Made by a program: the position numbers and the translations under genes. From assembly GCF_002234675.1 (NCBI RefSeq), contig NC_019873.2, positions 3,869,158-3,933,157 on the forward strand: a stretch of 64,000 bases of DNA, given 5' to 3'. The notes under the pieces were generated by a model that was not told where the DNA came from, did not search any database, and saw only the letters and a program-made list of their open reading frames with translations. The stretch comes from Oryzias latipes (lineage: Eukaryota; Chordata; Actinopteri; Beloniformes; Adrianichthyidae). The first letter of the stretch is position 1. Every line of letters starts with the position of its first letter. This document shows, piece after piece, positions 26,215-37,760 of the stretch.

Positions 26215-29200
26215 CTAGGTGATGTGACTAACCAGCTGGAGCCAGGGAGAGTCTGAAGCCGACAGGTTTTTTGTGGAGGACATTATCTCTGAACTAATAT
26301 GCTCTGACATGAGGTTTCTGTAGTGGTTGATGCTAAGATTATTTTTAGATTTCCAGTTTAGGAGGATAGTTTTCTTTGCGATACATACAGCGGTGAGAAC
26401 CATATAAGCCTTGTTAGATTCCATGTTGATGTTATTCAGGTCACCTAATATGCAGAATTTGGGGCAAGCAGGAATCTTATGATTAAACCAGATTGATAAA
26501 TCCTCACAAACCTTACGCCAGAATGATTGGACAGGTGGACAGAGCCACAGGGCATGCAAATAGTCGTCTATGTTGTTACCTATGCACTGTGTGCATATAG
26601 CAGACTGATTGAGACCCATTTTAAATAACCTCTGTCCGGTGTAGTGAGTTCTGTGGAGAATCTTGTATTGAATAAGTTGCAGATTAGGGCTTTTGGTCAT
26701 ATTAAAGGCATTCAAACAGATCTGTAGCCAAAATTGATCACTAAAATTCAATGATAGCTCAGACTCCCATTTTGTCATGGGTAAGTAAATGGTTTCATCT
26801 ATGTCTGATAACATCTTATAAATTTTGGAGGTGAGTTTGGGATTTTTAAGGTCCATGAAATGTGTTACTGTAAGGGGAGGGTCTAGGTCTATTTGGGTCA
26901 GGCAGTATTTAGTGCTTATAGCTGATTTAAGCTGCTGATATTCTAGAAATTTGTTTATATTAATTCCATAGGTTGAGGATAACGTTGAGAGGGACATAAA
27001 TTTTCTATTCTGAATTATATGCTGGAACTGCTGGATTCCTTTGTTCTTCCATGAAGCAAAATGAATCATGTTTTTGTTAATCAAAATGTCAGGGTTATTC
27101 CAAATGGGGGTAAGTTTACATGGAAATAATGTGAGGTTGTTTTTTTTTAAAAAATCCCACCAGGCTGTTAAGGATGAGCTGATGTTTAAACTTCTGAAGC
27201 ATTTGTGTTGTTTAATTTTAGAACTGAAGAAAGGTAAATTAGAAATATCTAGGTTATCACAGAGATTTTGTTCCATATCTAGCCAGGATTCATCCAGCAC
27301 ACCAGGATTCAGCCATTTTTGTACATAACACAATCTGTTCGCGGAGTAGTAGTCCTGGAAGTCTGGAAGGCCTAGTCCTCCTCTATCTTTAGGTTTTTTT
27401 TAATAGTTTTTAAACTAATCCGTGGGGGTTTACCTTCCCAGAGGTATTGGGAAATGAATGAGTCTAATGATTTGAACCAAGTAGTTGGAGGTTTGGAAGG
27501 AATCATTGAAAATAGGTAGTTAATTTTTGGGAGAATCATCATTTTTATGGCTGCAACTCTCCCGATTAGAGAAATGGGTAGAGTTTTCCATCTAGTGAGA
27601 TCAGCCTCGGTTGTTTTAAGTAGTTGGGTGTGGTTTAGCTTGAGTAGATCAGAAAGCCTAGAGGAGATATTTATACCTAAGTACTTTATGTTGCCTGTTT
27701 GTATTTTAATAGATGACGGATTTAGATAATTGCAATTAATTGGTAGAATTGTGCTTTTAGACCAGTTTATGGAGTATTCTGAGACTGAGGAAAATCTATT
27801 AATTAGGGAGATGATTTGGCAGATGGAAGATTGTGAATTAGGAGTAAATAGTAAAACATCATCTGCATAAAGACTTTTTTTGTGTTATAAATTTTTGGTT
27901 TGAATGCCTTCAATGTCTCGACTTTGCCTAATTGCAGCAGCTAGAGGTTCAATAAATAGTGCAAATAAAGACGGAGATAGTGGACAGCCTTGTCTGGTTC
28001 CTCTTTGTAAATTAAAGCTTGGAGATGTTTGATCATTTGTTCTGATACGAGCATTAGGAGAGGCATATAGTATTTTAATCCAGTTAATAAATGATTTTCC
28101 AAAGCCAAATTTGTTCAGGGTGGCTATTAAAAATTTCCAGTTGACCCGATCAAATGCCTTTTCTGCGTCCAGTGACAAAATGGTTGCTTCTCGGTTGTTG
28201 ATGGTTGTATAATCTATGAGGTTGATTAATCTGCGCATGTTGGTAGATGAATGTCTACCCTTTATAAAACCTGTTTGGTCAGGATGTATTAGAGAAGGAA
28301 CTACCTTCTCCAGCCTTCCCGCCAAAGCTTTGCAGATTATTTTAAGATTTGCATTAATCAGCGATATGGGTCGATAGCTGGATGGTGATGTGGGATCTTT
28401 CCCAGGTTTCAGAAGTAAGATTATATTAGCAGAGTTCATATTTGGAGGTAGATAATTGTTGTCCTTAATTTCTATTGTCATTCTGAGAAAAATGGGAGCT
28501 AAGATTTGCCAAAACTCTTTATAAAATTCTGCTGGGAAGCCGTCTGGTCCTGGGGCTTTTTTACTAGGCATGTTGGTTAATGCTTTATGTAGCTCTTCTT
28601 TGGTAAAAGGGGACTCCAGGGCTGTGATTTGTTCCTCTGTTGGTCTAGGCCAGGGGTCACCAACCCTGTGCCCGCGGGCGGCAGTGCGCCCGCGAGCACC
28701 CCTTGTGGCGCCCGCAGGGAATGCACCCAAAAAAAATCTTTTTTTTTTTATTGAAGCAAATATTCAACAAACAACCACCGCATGTCTGTCAATGACAACA
28801 ATATCAATTCTGAGATAAAGGTAGACAAAGAAAAACCCAAATATGTAAACAAATATAACTTAAAAAATAATCACTAAAAGTAAGGGTCTATTACAAAAGT
28901 TTAAATAGATCAAATAAATTACACAATTTCTGGACATTCTTATGATTCATGTAATGTAAAGATTTTGAGAATAGGTTGAGGTGGTTGAGTAATCCATTAA
29001 TGTGAGGATTAATATTCCTGTCTGTTTTTATTTACATTTATGTTTAAAAAGTTAAAATTAAGTTAAAGTTTTAAAGGTTTAAAAGTTTAGCTTTAGTGTG
29101 TTCAATAAATATTTATCTTGTTCGGCTGCAACCTAAAGTCTGTTTTGAAATTAGGCTCCCTCTGCAACTGAGTTTGACCCCCCCCCCCTGTAATACGAGT

Positions 29201-30700
29201 CTAGAAAATTCATGCATGTTTTTGTGTGTAAAATGAGCAAATAAAAATAGGGCACACAAAAGGAAGTCCTCAAATTGTGTTGTTTTTTGGGGGGGGGCTA
29301 GGAGGTTTTTAGTGGCGCCCTTCATACCACTTGGTGCCCATGAAATAGCCCTCGGTCTCAAAAAGGTTGGTGAACCCTGGTCTAGGCAAATCTATGCTAT
29401 TGAGAAAACTGTTGATGTCATTGTCAGAAGGATTAATTTGGGATGAGTAGAGGGATTGGTAAAAGTTTTTAAAAACTGAATTTATTTCGACTGGATCATG
29501 TGTTGAATTTCCTGTTAGGTCTATGACTGATGAAATAGTTGTCTTCTCTTTGTTTATTTTGAGTTGATTTGCCAAATATTTCCCAGATTTATTACTGTGA
29601 TCAAACCTCTCCAAGCGTAGTCTCTGTAATAAAAACTGTGTTCTTTGATTAGTTATTTCATTTAATTCGATTCTTACTTTCCTTATTTGTTGTAGAGTTT
29701 GTTCATCCGGAGAGTTGCTGTAGGTTTCCTCTAACAGTCTGATTTTTTGCTCTAAATCCACTAGTTTAGAGTTTTCTTTTCTTTTTTTGTGGGATGAGAA
29801 GGCGATTATTTTTCCTCTCATGACTGCTTTCCCGGCCTCCCATAAAAGGCACGAGGAAATACCTGGGTGGTCATTATTTTGAAGATATGAGGACCATTCT
29901 TTAGCAAGGAAATCTATAAAGTTAGGGTCTCTGAGCAACGATGTATTGAACCTCCAGCTCCTTAATGAAGGTGGTGATGTTTTGTTTTTAAGAGTCAGGG
30001 AAACTGGTGCGTGGTCGCTGATAGTAATGGGGTGGATCTGTGCTTCCGTAGCTATGCTCAACAAGGAGCTGTTAACCAAGAAATAATCTAGCCTGGAGTA
30101 TGATTGATGAACTGTGGAGAAAAAGGTATAAGTTCTTTTCGTGGGGTGGAATAAACGCCAAACATCACAAAGACCAAAATCCTCCATGTACTGTTTAACA
30201 GTGTTTGTGGATTGCCAGAGTCTAAGATTTCCTGTGTTATTTAGCCTATCCATCTCTGGATCTAAACACATGTTGAGGTCACCTGCAATGATTAGCGATT
30301 TGTCTGTATGTTCAGATAGCGCAGAGAAGAAGGAATGAAAGAATTTAGGGTCATCTACATTGGGGGCGTACACATTAGCTAAACACAGCTGCATATTTTG
30401 AGTGGAAAGAGTGACTATTATAAATCTTCCCTCTGGGTCTATGACTGTACTAGTTTCTGTGAATTTAATTTCCCTATTTATCATAATTGTTACTCCTCTC
30501 TGTCTAGAATTATAACAGGCTGAATATACGTTGGGAAAATCTGCTGTGGCGAGAATATTCACTAAGGAATTAGACATATGAGTTTCTTGAAGAAACGCAA
30601 AATCAGTTTTGAGATCTTTTAATTTGCTCATTACTTTCAGTCTCTTCTCTCTGGTTCCAGCTCCGTGCACATTCCAAGTAACTAACCTTAGGGTGGACAT
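26215..30700 (-). pseudogene. broken L1 ORF2 (endonuclease - reverse transcriptase)
   Basis: ORF2 makes the element's APE endonuclease and reverse transcriptase. It starts MSTLRLVTWNVHG (ATG 30700-30698). The endonuclease part shows QETHM, GDLNMCLDPE, SRLDYFLV and SDHAPVSL. The RT part shows KAPGPDGFPAEFY, YRPISLIN, DQTGFIKGR, SLDAEKAFDRVNW, GTRQGCPLSP and then YADDVLLF. Three breaks are visible: a hAT insertion (28651-29379), an in-frame TAA just before the YADD box (27885-27887), and a frameshift at an eight-T run (27394-27401). The last frame, 27333-26215, covers the C-terminal region. Without the insert it spans about 3.75 kb, close to a full ORF2. Confidence 0.9.
28651..29379. mobile_element. 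hAT-type non-autonomous transposon nested in L1 ORF2
   Basis: A 729-bp insert flanked by GTCTAGGC at 28643-28650 and 29380-29387. The left end CAGGGGTCACCAACC pairs with the right-end reverse complement CAGGGTTCACCAACC (14 of 15). It has no transposase frame. Bases 29110-29215 match, in reverse, the repeat at 49139-49250. Removing the insert and one duplicate restores the L1 frame across the junction. Confidence 0.92.
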
Positions 30701-31823
30701 GCTGCTGTTGAGGTGAATGTTAGAAACTGTATGTTGTTGATGGAGGCAAAAATGAGTATATATGTACACATAATGGTGTGCTTGATGTTGCTATGAGGCT
30801 TAATGTGTAATGCACAGTGCATGTGATGTAATGCTGGACATCCTGAGTGTCTGAGTGTGTTGTGCAGATCAGTACTATTGTAGAGTGGCTGGGTTATGTG
30901 GCAGCTTAGGTGAGGGGGAGGGAATAGTGTGTGAAAAAAGAAAAAAGGGAAAGGAGTGCAGAGGGGGGGATAAATAAGGAAACAGGGAGGGTAGAAACAG
31001 AACAAACCTATCATGAACAGGCTTGAAGCTGCTGAGGAGACTGGTGGTGATTTTACCTAAAGTGGAAAACCTTTATGCCCCGTGAGTTATGCCCAGTGTG
31101 TCACATATAAGCATAAACTGACACCTGTGCAGAGAGTGTAAAGGGTGTGGATACATATCTGGTTTAGGAGAGCCAGGGAGTGACGCCAACCTTTTTAACA
31201 CCAGGAGCCGTGTGGGGTTTCTAGGTTTCTTTCCATTCCTTTATTGAGAAAGGTTTCCTATACATTCACCAAATTGTTTGCTCTTTCTGGTCCATGACAT
31301 TAAAAACTTCAAAGAATCCTCAGGGTTTCTTCATTTGTCTCTAAATGATCAGATTTGGACTGTAACTGTAAGTCATTTCAGTGCCATGGATAATAGTAAT
31401 TATTTTAGTTTGTTTTTGTACTGATTTGCAAGTTAAATTTGCCTTTAAAGAAATGAAGTTAAAGCAAATCTGTCATAAAAAGTGCAGAAACTGTCCTGGT
31501 AGCACCGTGTGCACCACACTCACAGCATTTATCTTCATATTTACAGCTTTTTAAACTGATGTTTTCATCCAGAATGAAAGCAGAAAAAGTATGCACAGAA
31601 TTGTTATTCAGTATATCCGTAGATATGCTAAGATTGATCTTTTAATTTCACGTTATCAGTACGTCATCTGCGTATACTGTTGAACAATAACATGGCTTGC
31701 TGCTCCGCCTCTGACCGGCTGTGTTTTCAGCAGACTGGGTGTGTCCGTGCTGCCTTGACACCTGCTCAGGTGTTTTCACGTTCTTCTCAGGATCCCTGCT
31801 GTGCGTACTCTAGAACTAGTACT

Positions 31824-31896
31824 TTAAATAAAACCGCTCAGCTGGAAACCTAATCCCAGATTTTCACATTTATTTAAAAGGATTGTTTCATCTCAG
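31824..31896 (+). promoter_or_regulatory. calhm3: likely calhm3 promoter edge and noncoding first exon
   Basis: A TATA-like TTAAATAAAA at 31824-31833 lies about 60 bp before a perfect donor (CTCAG then GTAAGT, exon end 31896). The matching acceptor is ATTCAG ending at 32221, 34 bases before the calhm3 ATG. The promoter assignment is inference; the splice sites are strong. Confidence 0.5.
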
Positions 31897-32255
31897 GTAA
31901 GTGAGACATGAATTTCTTTGTTTTCTCCACTAGCAAATAGAAGTCTATTTAAGTGTACTAGTACATGCAGTCTATAATAAAAGTGAGGTAGTATACTTGA
32001 GGTTTACTTTTTATATGCTATCTACACACTGTAAACTTAAAAGGTTCCATTTTAGTCTGAAGTATTCAGTTAGTACACTTCTTACCCTTTTTATACATGG
32101 TCTATAGTAGACTTGCTATACCTATACTCAAGTAAACCTAATAAAATAAACTTCAAGTGTGCTACTTTTTTCTGAGGGAAGTAAAACAAACAAAAAATCT
32201 GTGTTTATTTGATCCATTCAGGAGTGAAACCAGAAGTACAACTTGACCCAGAGTC

Positions 32256-35200
32256 ATGGACCGTCTGAAGCTCGTCCTGCAGTACTTCCAGTCAAACTCT
32301 GAGTCCATCTCCAATGGGATCTGTATCGTACTCGCTCTGGTCAGCGTCAAGCTCTACACCAGCTTTGACTTTAACTGCCCCTGCCTCCCACAGTACAACA
32401 AGCTCTACTCCCTTGGAGTAATGATCGTTCCGCCCGTCATTTTCTTCTTTTTGGGAGTGCTTGTCAATCGGCACACAGGGGTCATGATGGATGAGTGGCT
32501 GAGGCCTGCAGGAAACAGGCCAAAGAATCCTGCTGTTGTCAAGTACGTCAGAGTTTGAGAACTAAAAGGACACGCAACAGTGGCATTTAAGAATGCAACT
32601 AAATCCGCTCCTTACAATACGTAGGAGTCACAATTGTTTTACCTTGCTGTGAAGCTGCCAGGCTGGTCTTTATCTGTCGTTATACACAAAATGCACTGAA
32701 TAGGCCAGGTATGCTGTTCTTGTTCTACTACAAGGCTTCAGCAGCTGAAGAGGATGTGAGAGTGGCATGTTCCCTGGGAAGCTTAAAGCCAATTCCAAAG
32801 ATTTGGCCCTCTCTGAGTCTCTTCTGCCTTTTCTTTGAATCTTTGAGACAATTCTAACTCCCACAACAACTGCAGCAACCTGTGGTTAGAGTAAGGCAAC
32901 AAAGTATTTGTTATTCAGCAAGTTATTGCACTTAAAATGAGGAGTTTGTTCTTCATAGATACTCTTTAGCAGCGAGAGACGCGATATTAAGAAAGAATCC
33001 ACGATATCTCATTGTATGGTTGTTAAAGAGCTACTTTGATTTTTTTTTTTAAATCATGTTTTGGGTGTTTTAAATACGTTCTTGTGATATTTTTCTGATG
33101 ATGGAGGACATTACTGAAGAAAATAGCATGGTCTGAGTATTTCTTAATTCAAATTGTGCATCAGGAGCAGACGAAAAAAAGCTGTTTGAAAAAGAGCTTA
33201 TTTGTGACGTAGAAAATACTTTGGGCAAGCCACAAGCTCCAAGCTCTCAGCAACTGGGAGGGGAAGGGGGGGGGGGGGGTCACTTCGCAGCCAAAGTCCT
33301 ACCAACAACTTGGAGGTGAATCTTTTAGTGAACTCCTACCGCCCTGCAGTAAATATCTCCTAGAAAACGAGATGATCGGAGTGGGTCTTTAAAGAATTTA
33401 TTTTTAAATATTACGGGTGCAACAAAAAGTGCGAGCAATATTGGAGCTATCTAGCCGTCCAGTTCTGATCCAGATTCCAGCTCAGACCAGGAAAACAAAG
33501 ACGACCATGGATCTACGTGTCTGACAGTGGATGATCAGAATGGAGCAGATCAGAGAGACTGTGGCCCGCCCAACATTTTTTAATGGAACAAATTATCTCT
33601 TTTTCCAACTGAATTTTTGAATAAAGAAATACTCTGAAATGCAATTTTCTTAATATATGCCTGTCACAACGTGATGTGACTAGAGTGGCCTGGTTTACTT
33701 AGGAGGCAGATGACTTTTAAGTTCAGGAACAGGTTTTTATTCTATGATCTCACCTGGGCCGCGCAGCTCACACCTGGGCCGCGCGGCTCACACCTGGGCC
33801 GCGCGGCTCACACCTGGGCCGCGCGGCTCACACCTGGGCCGCTCAGCTCACACCTGGGCCGCGCAGCTCACACATGCTCTCCCCCCTCACACTGAGCTCT
33901 TTTCCTTTTATGGGCTCCAGTTAACTGGCTGGCCACGCCCAGGAAGGAGGCCACTTTAAACAAACAATAAGGTAAATATACAACAAAATATAGAAATGTC
34001 TTGTAAATCATGCAGTTAAAGTCTTTAAACATAGACAAACATAAATAAACAAACAACTCAAATCATTCCAACAAAACGGTAAACAAAGAAATCAAAATAC
34101 TTTCCACTTCCTGTGCCCAACTACTAAACAGGAAGTAAAGGCCGTGGTCACCATTTTGTTCTTTGGGCACCAGGAAGAGAATGTGAAAAACATGACAAAA
34201 TAAAACCAGTCTTGTGCTTTACATGCATGATGTGTCTGAAAGTGATGAGCTAGAGCAGACAGGTGACAAGTAGATACATCTACTTTGTAACAATGCCCTC
34301 CGTCATCAGAAAAATGCGACAAAAACGAGTTATATACACTATTTTCATTGGAGGGGTGTAATAAATTGAACATCTTCTTATAGATACCTATTTTCAGCTA
34401 TGATTCAGAGGGCTCTGCTCGCACCAATGGTGTGGATCTTGGTCACTTTGTTGGATGGAAAAATCTTCATCTGTGCTTTCAGTGTGAGTGTGGACCCTGC
34501 ACTGTTCTCAGGTATCTAAAACACGCCAAGCACACAGCTTTCGACAAATTTGACCTATCCATAATGTATGACTTTGAACAAGTGTTGTGTTTTTTGTTAG
34601 GTGCACCGAACAACACTGGGCTGGATATGACCAAGATCATGGCCAAAGTGCCCTGCAAAGAGGATGTTATTTTCAGGAACAGCTCTTTCCGCAAAGCCGT
34701 CTCTCGTTATGTTCGGTGCTATTCACAGGTAAATTCTTTTACCTTCAAGTTTTGTAAGTACATGTAAAGAACTTCAATAAAACATATCACTTGCTCAGCA
34801 TTTAGGCCTTTTTGTAGATTTTGTGGGCTTGGGTGTCATGTAACCCTTGTGCTATCTTAGATGACCCCACCCTTACATTGACGTGTTCTCCCTACCATGA
34901 CAAAGGTGGATAAAGGTGGAAAGATTTCATGTAATCCATGGACACCAGTGAAGATCACAAATCATTGAAGAAAAAAGGTTCAGCGCACTGTCTAGTGGGT
35001 CTAGATGACCCAACTCCCAACGTTAAAGTGCCTAGGACAGCACAAGGGTTAAACACACCCTCCACATAAATGAAAACAATTGGAGCTGATCGCACTGCCA
35101 CCTTTTATTTAACATTACACGATCAACGTCTTGTTGTTCTACTTATTTCCCTGTCTAGGCAGTGGGTTGGTCCATCCTCCTGTTCCTTATTTTATTGGGA

Positions 35201-35605
35201 GCACTGGGACGACTGGTGAAGCCCTGCTTTGATGACCACGCCAAGTTCCTGCAGACACGCTATTGGAGCAATTATCTGGATGTGGAGCAGCGGCTCTTTG
35301 ATGAAACCTGCGTCTTGCACGCTCGGGACTTTGCCCGTAAGTGTGTGGTGCAGTTTTTTGAGGACATGCGTGAGGACACCATTCTTCATCTTCCACATCC
35401 ACCCTTCTTTGCCGTTATTCGAGAAGACTTGGAGGAGGAAGAAGAAAGGCTCCACGGAATAACCAAGCAAGAACAGGTGGAACAGCTGCTTAACAAGTGG
35501 TACTACAGTAAACCTGAACTGGATGTGACGAGGTTTGCCTATAAACCACAACCATGTGTTACCTGGGAGGACTCTGAAGGGAGGACTTTGTACTCTGATC
35601 TTTAG
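32256..35605 (+). CDS. calhm3: CALHM3, calcium homeostasis modulator channel subunit (4 coding exons)
   Basis: CALHM3 joins CALHM1 in the large-pore, voltage-gated ATP-release channel of taste cells. It is a plasma-membrane protein with four transmembrane helices. Coding exons are 32256-32542, 34384-34511, 34601-34728 and 35159-35605, phases agreeing, 990 bp (329 aa). The N-terminus [17 protein letters not shown] is diagnostic. Hydrophobic segments are at about 18-36, 49-69, 102-128 and after the exon 4 start ([13 protein letters not shown]). The four family cysteines that form two disulfides are present: C41 and C43 (FNCPC), C126 (FICAF) and C157 (KVPCKED). The conserved C-terminal [16 protein letters not shown] follows. 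Exon 2 was placed at 34384 because only that acceptor gives [15 protein letters not shown], matching the family. Intron 1 carries repeat family A and a 20-bp tandem array, and intron 3 a piggyBac-like MITE. Confidence 0.95.
33040..33650 (+). repeat. dispersed repeat family A, copy 2 (calhm3 intron 1)
   Basis: The upstream part (33163-33380) matches 54709-54955 (GGAGCAGA, TTTGTGACGTA). The downstream part (33450-33552) matches 60200-60313 and, reversed, 5161-5262. It includes the same Ser/Asp-rich reading frame as the 60.2 kb copy with no indel over about 45 codons, but here a TAG sits near its start and there is no ATG. Confidence 0.65.
33751..33870 (+). repeat. six-copy 20-bp tandem repeat (minisatellite)
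   Basis: Six back-to-back 20-bp units of the form CACCTGGGCCGCGCGGCTCA, differing by one to three bases (CAGCTCA or CGCTCAG variants). There are no spacers, so this is not CRISPR-like. The open frames of repeated HTWAA / THLGR type are artefacts of the 20-bp period. Confidence 0.97.
34844..35048 (+). mobile_element. piggyBac-like MITE (calhm3 intron 3)
   Basis: A 205-bp element. Termini are CCCTTGTGCTATCTTAG and, reversed from the other end, CCCTTGTGCTGTCCTAG. The right flank is TTAA (35049-35052); the left flank is now GTAA. CCC ends with a TTAA target match the piggyBac pattern. It is non-coding and the same length as the 51852 copy. Confidence 0.85.
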
Positions 35606-36175
35606 ACGTGAAACTGGACTCAGCGAGTCGCCTTTTGTCTCCAAACATTGCATAGAAACACTAGAATGTCTGCTTAGCTGACTGACTGCTGGTGGAAAAA
35701 GGACAAAATTGGTAGTTTAAGTTGGACTTGTTCTCAAGGAAATAACCTCCTATTCTTCTTTTCCCATCCTCTTTAGCATAGAAAGTCCAGGGTCATTTTT
35801 TAGGGAGCACAGGAGGCCATTTTATCCAACATTTTCATGGATTGAAATACTTGATCGTTTTGACTTGTTTGAACAGTAATGAAGGTGACTGAAAGGCAGG
35901 AGGGCGGGTCAGCGACTGAGGAGAGAAAAGCCTTTGATAATACCCTTCCTGTTCATGACTTTACTTTGTTTTCATGTAGCAAAAGGATCAAAGTTGAGTT
36001 TAGGTGTACAGTTTAGGTTTTATGATAATTACAGAAAAGGATTTGAGCCAAACCTCCTTCCAATGTGATGAAATTGAGTTAGACTGCATTTAAATCTGCA
36101 GTCTCCACCACAGACATGTAAGACATTCGCAATGTCTTCCTGTAAACAATAAAGAACATCATCCTCCTTCAAAAC
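35606..36175 (+). other. calhm3: calhm3 3' UTR with poly(A) signal
   Basis: Sequence after the TAG at 35603-35605. AATAAA at 36148-36153 is the first good polyadenylation hexamer downstream. Confidence 0.5.
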
Positions 36176-36319
36176 CCATGTTTTCTTTTTTGAAAAGAAG
36201 AAAATCTGCTGTGATTGCAGATTTTCAATCGTCCTCTGAATACACATTTCTGTCATGTGAAAGCAAATTAAAAATCAACAAGGAACCATAGTAAAACAGC
36301 TGGATCAAAACGCACTGAA

Positions 36320-37760
36320 ATAAACACAGCAGAGTAGAGGCTTAGCTGTGCCAAAACAGTTTTTGATCCCTTGGTGATTTTTTAGGTTTCCCCACTTAAG
36401 AAGGAGGTGTAGTCTTTGCTCATTTAAACAACGAGGGATAGAAAATCAAGGAGTCGACTTTAAAGAATTTGTCAACATTTATTTAGCATTTCATTGAGAG
36501 ATATTAGTATTTCATCCCTTGGAGGTTTCTTGTAGTTCATGACCAGGTTTCTGCACCAACAATATCAGGAGAAATTTTGATCCAACTTTCTTTCCAAATG
36601 ACTTCATTTAGATTTGGTTGGCTGTTGCTTAGCAACTCTGAGCTTCAGCTCTCTCCATGGGTTTTCAATAGGATTAAGGTCCAGAGACTGGCTGGGCCAC
36701 TCCATGACCTTGATCTACATCTTCAGTCGTTTTTTGGTAGCCTCGGTTGTACATTTTGGGTCATTATGCTGTCGGAAGACCAATTCACGACCCATTTAAG
36801 CCTCCTGTGTCAAACTCTGAGTTTGACAGTACATGGCTCCGCCCATCCTCCCATCCACAGTAAAGTAGCCCTGTGCAGAAAAACACCCCCAAAGCATAAC
36901 GTTTCCACCTCCATGGATGACGGTGGGGATGGTGTTCTTGGGGTCATTGGAAGCATTTCTCTTGAGTTAATTCCAAAGAGCTCAGTTGTGGTCTCATCTG
37001 ACCACAGCACCTTTTCTCAATCACTCTCTAAATCATGAAGGTGTTCACTGGCAAACTTCAGGTGGTCTGCACGTGTCTTCTTAAGGAGGCGGACTTTGCT
37101 AGCACTGCAAGATGTTAAGCCAGGGCTGGCCCACCTTGGCTCTCAAGAGCTCAACCCTGCCTGTTTTTCAGTCCTCCCTGACCAGCTTGCTGCTGATTGG
37201 CTGACTCAAGTAATTCCACGTCCTGATTCACTGAACACATCTAGTTCAAGTAGTCAGCATCAGGCAGTCCAGGGAGAGCTGGGAAACAGACAGGGTTATG
37301 GCTCTTGAGGACCAGACTTGATGACCCTGTGCTAAACCATTTCAGCATAAAGTCTTACAAATGGTTTTCTCTGTGACTGTGGCCCCAGCTAGATGTCCGT
37401 TTCCACCAGTTCTAATGGTACACTATGGTTGCTCATTGTGTCAGAAGACTAACAGATGATTAGAAAACCCTTGTGTGATCATGTTAGCACTGCTGAAAAC
37501 AATTTGCCTGCTTAGAGAAGTAAGAAACCCAACCTTCCTTTGAGTAGGTTGAGTATTTGAAGAATCCCATTTGTGGGGTCAATTAAACGCTCAAAATGGC
37601 CGGAAAAAGAGAACATGTGAAACTTGACCGTCTATTGTTGTTCTCCCAATGATGTTTTCCTTTTTGAGATTTTCAAAACAATGTTTTTAATCTTTCTAGT
37701 TAATTAATTTTAAAGTTGATAATTGTATCTTATATCTGGTGGGGTCTCCAGCTTTCAGTG
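36320..37760 (-). mobile_element. degenerate Tc1/mariner-like element (reverse), interrupted by a MITE
   Basis: Plus-strand phrases such as TGGGCCACTCCATGACCTTG and GGTTTTCAATAGGATTAAGG are the reverse complement of the conserved Tc1 transposase region ending in the DLNPIEN motif. The reading frame is broken throughout. A 209-bp element at 37121-37329 splits it. Outer boundaries are approximate because I could not define clean termini. Confidence 0.6.
37121..37329. mobile_element. hAT-like MITE inside the Tc1 relic
   Basis: The left end CAGGGCTGGCCCACCTTGG and the reverse complement of the right end CAGGGTCATCAAGTCTGG are imperfect inverted repeats, each followed by a CTCAAGAGC block. Flanks TGTTAAGC and TGCTAAAC agree at six of eight positions, suggesting a decayed 8-bp duplication. 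It resembles 14762-14940 in layout. Confidence 0.6.

Larger units (their letters stand above)
23743..31180 (-). mobile_element. L1-type LINE with target-site duplication, non-functional
   Basis: A minus-strand retrotransposon of 7.4 kb (about 6.7 kb without its hAT insert). TGACGCCAACC occurs at 23732-23742 and again at 31181-31191, each followed by at least five T, as expected for a target-site duplication. The element begins on the + strand with 20 T (23743-23762), the complement of its poly(A) tail. Reading 5' to 3' on the minus strand, it has a leader of about 480 bp, ORF2 (30700-26215), then a 3' region of about 2.4 kb that is extremely GC-rich. I see no ORF1, so the copy is either 5'-truncated or of an unusual type. 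Confidence 0.9.

Noticed and set aside
24136..26222. Many overlapping Pro/Gly/Arg-rich frames of 100-170 codons
   Set aside because: They come from GC-rich sequence with few stops in several frames at once. None has domain-like composition, and the region lies inside the L1 3' part.
33710..33959. Repeat-unit protein or CRISPR-like array
   Set aside because: The 20-bp units are adjacent with no spacers, so it is a minisatellite and its frames are periodic artefacts.
34395..34410. Starting calhm3 exon 2 at TTTTCAG just before CTATGATTCAG
   Set aside because: That acceptor breaks the phase. The upstream TATAG acceptor at 34383 gives the conserved family sequence.
36577..37038. 153-codon + strand frame
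   Set aside because: It is antisense to Tc1-like transposase remnants on the minus strand.
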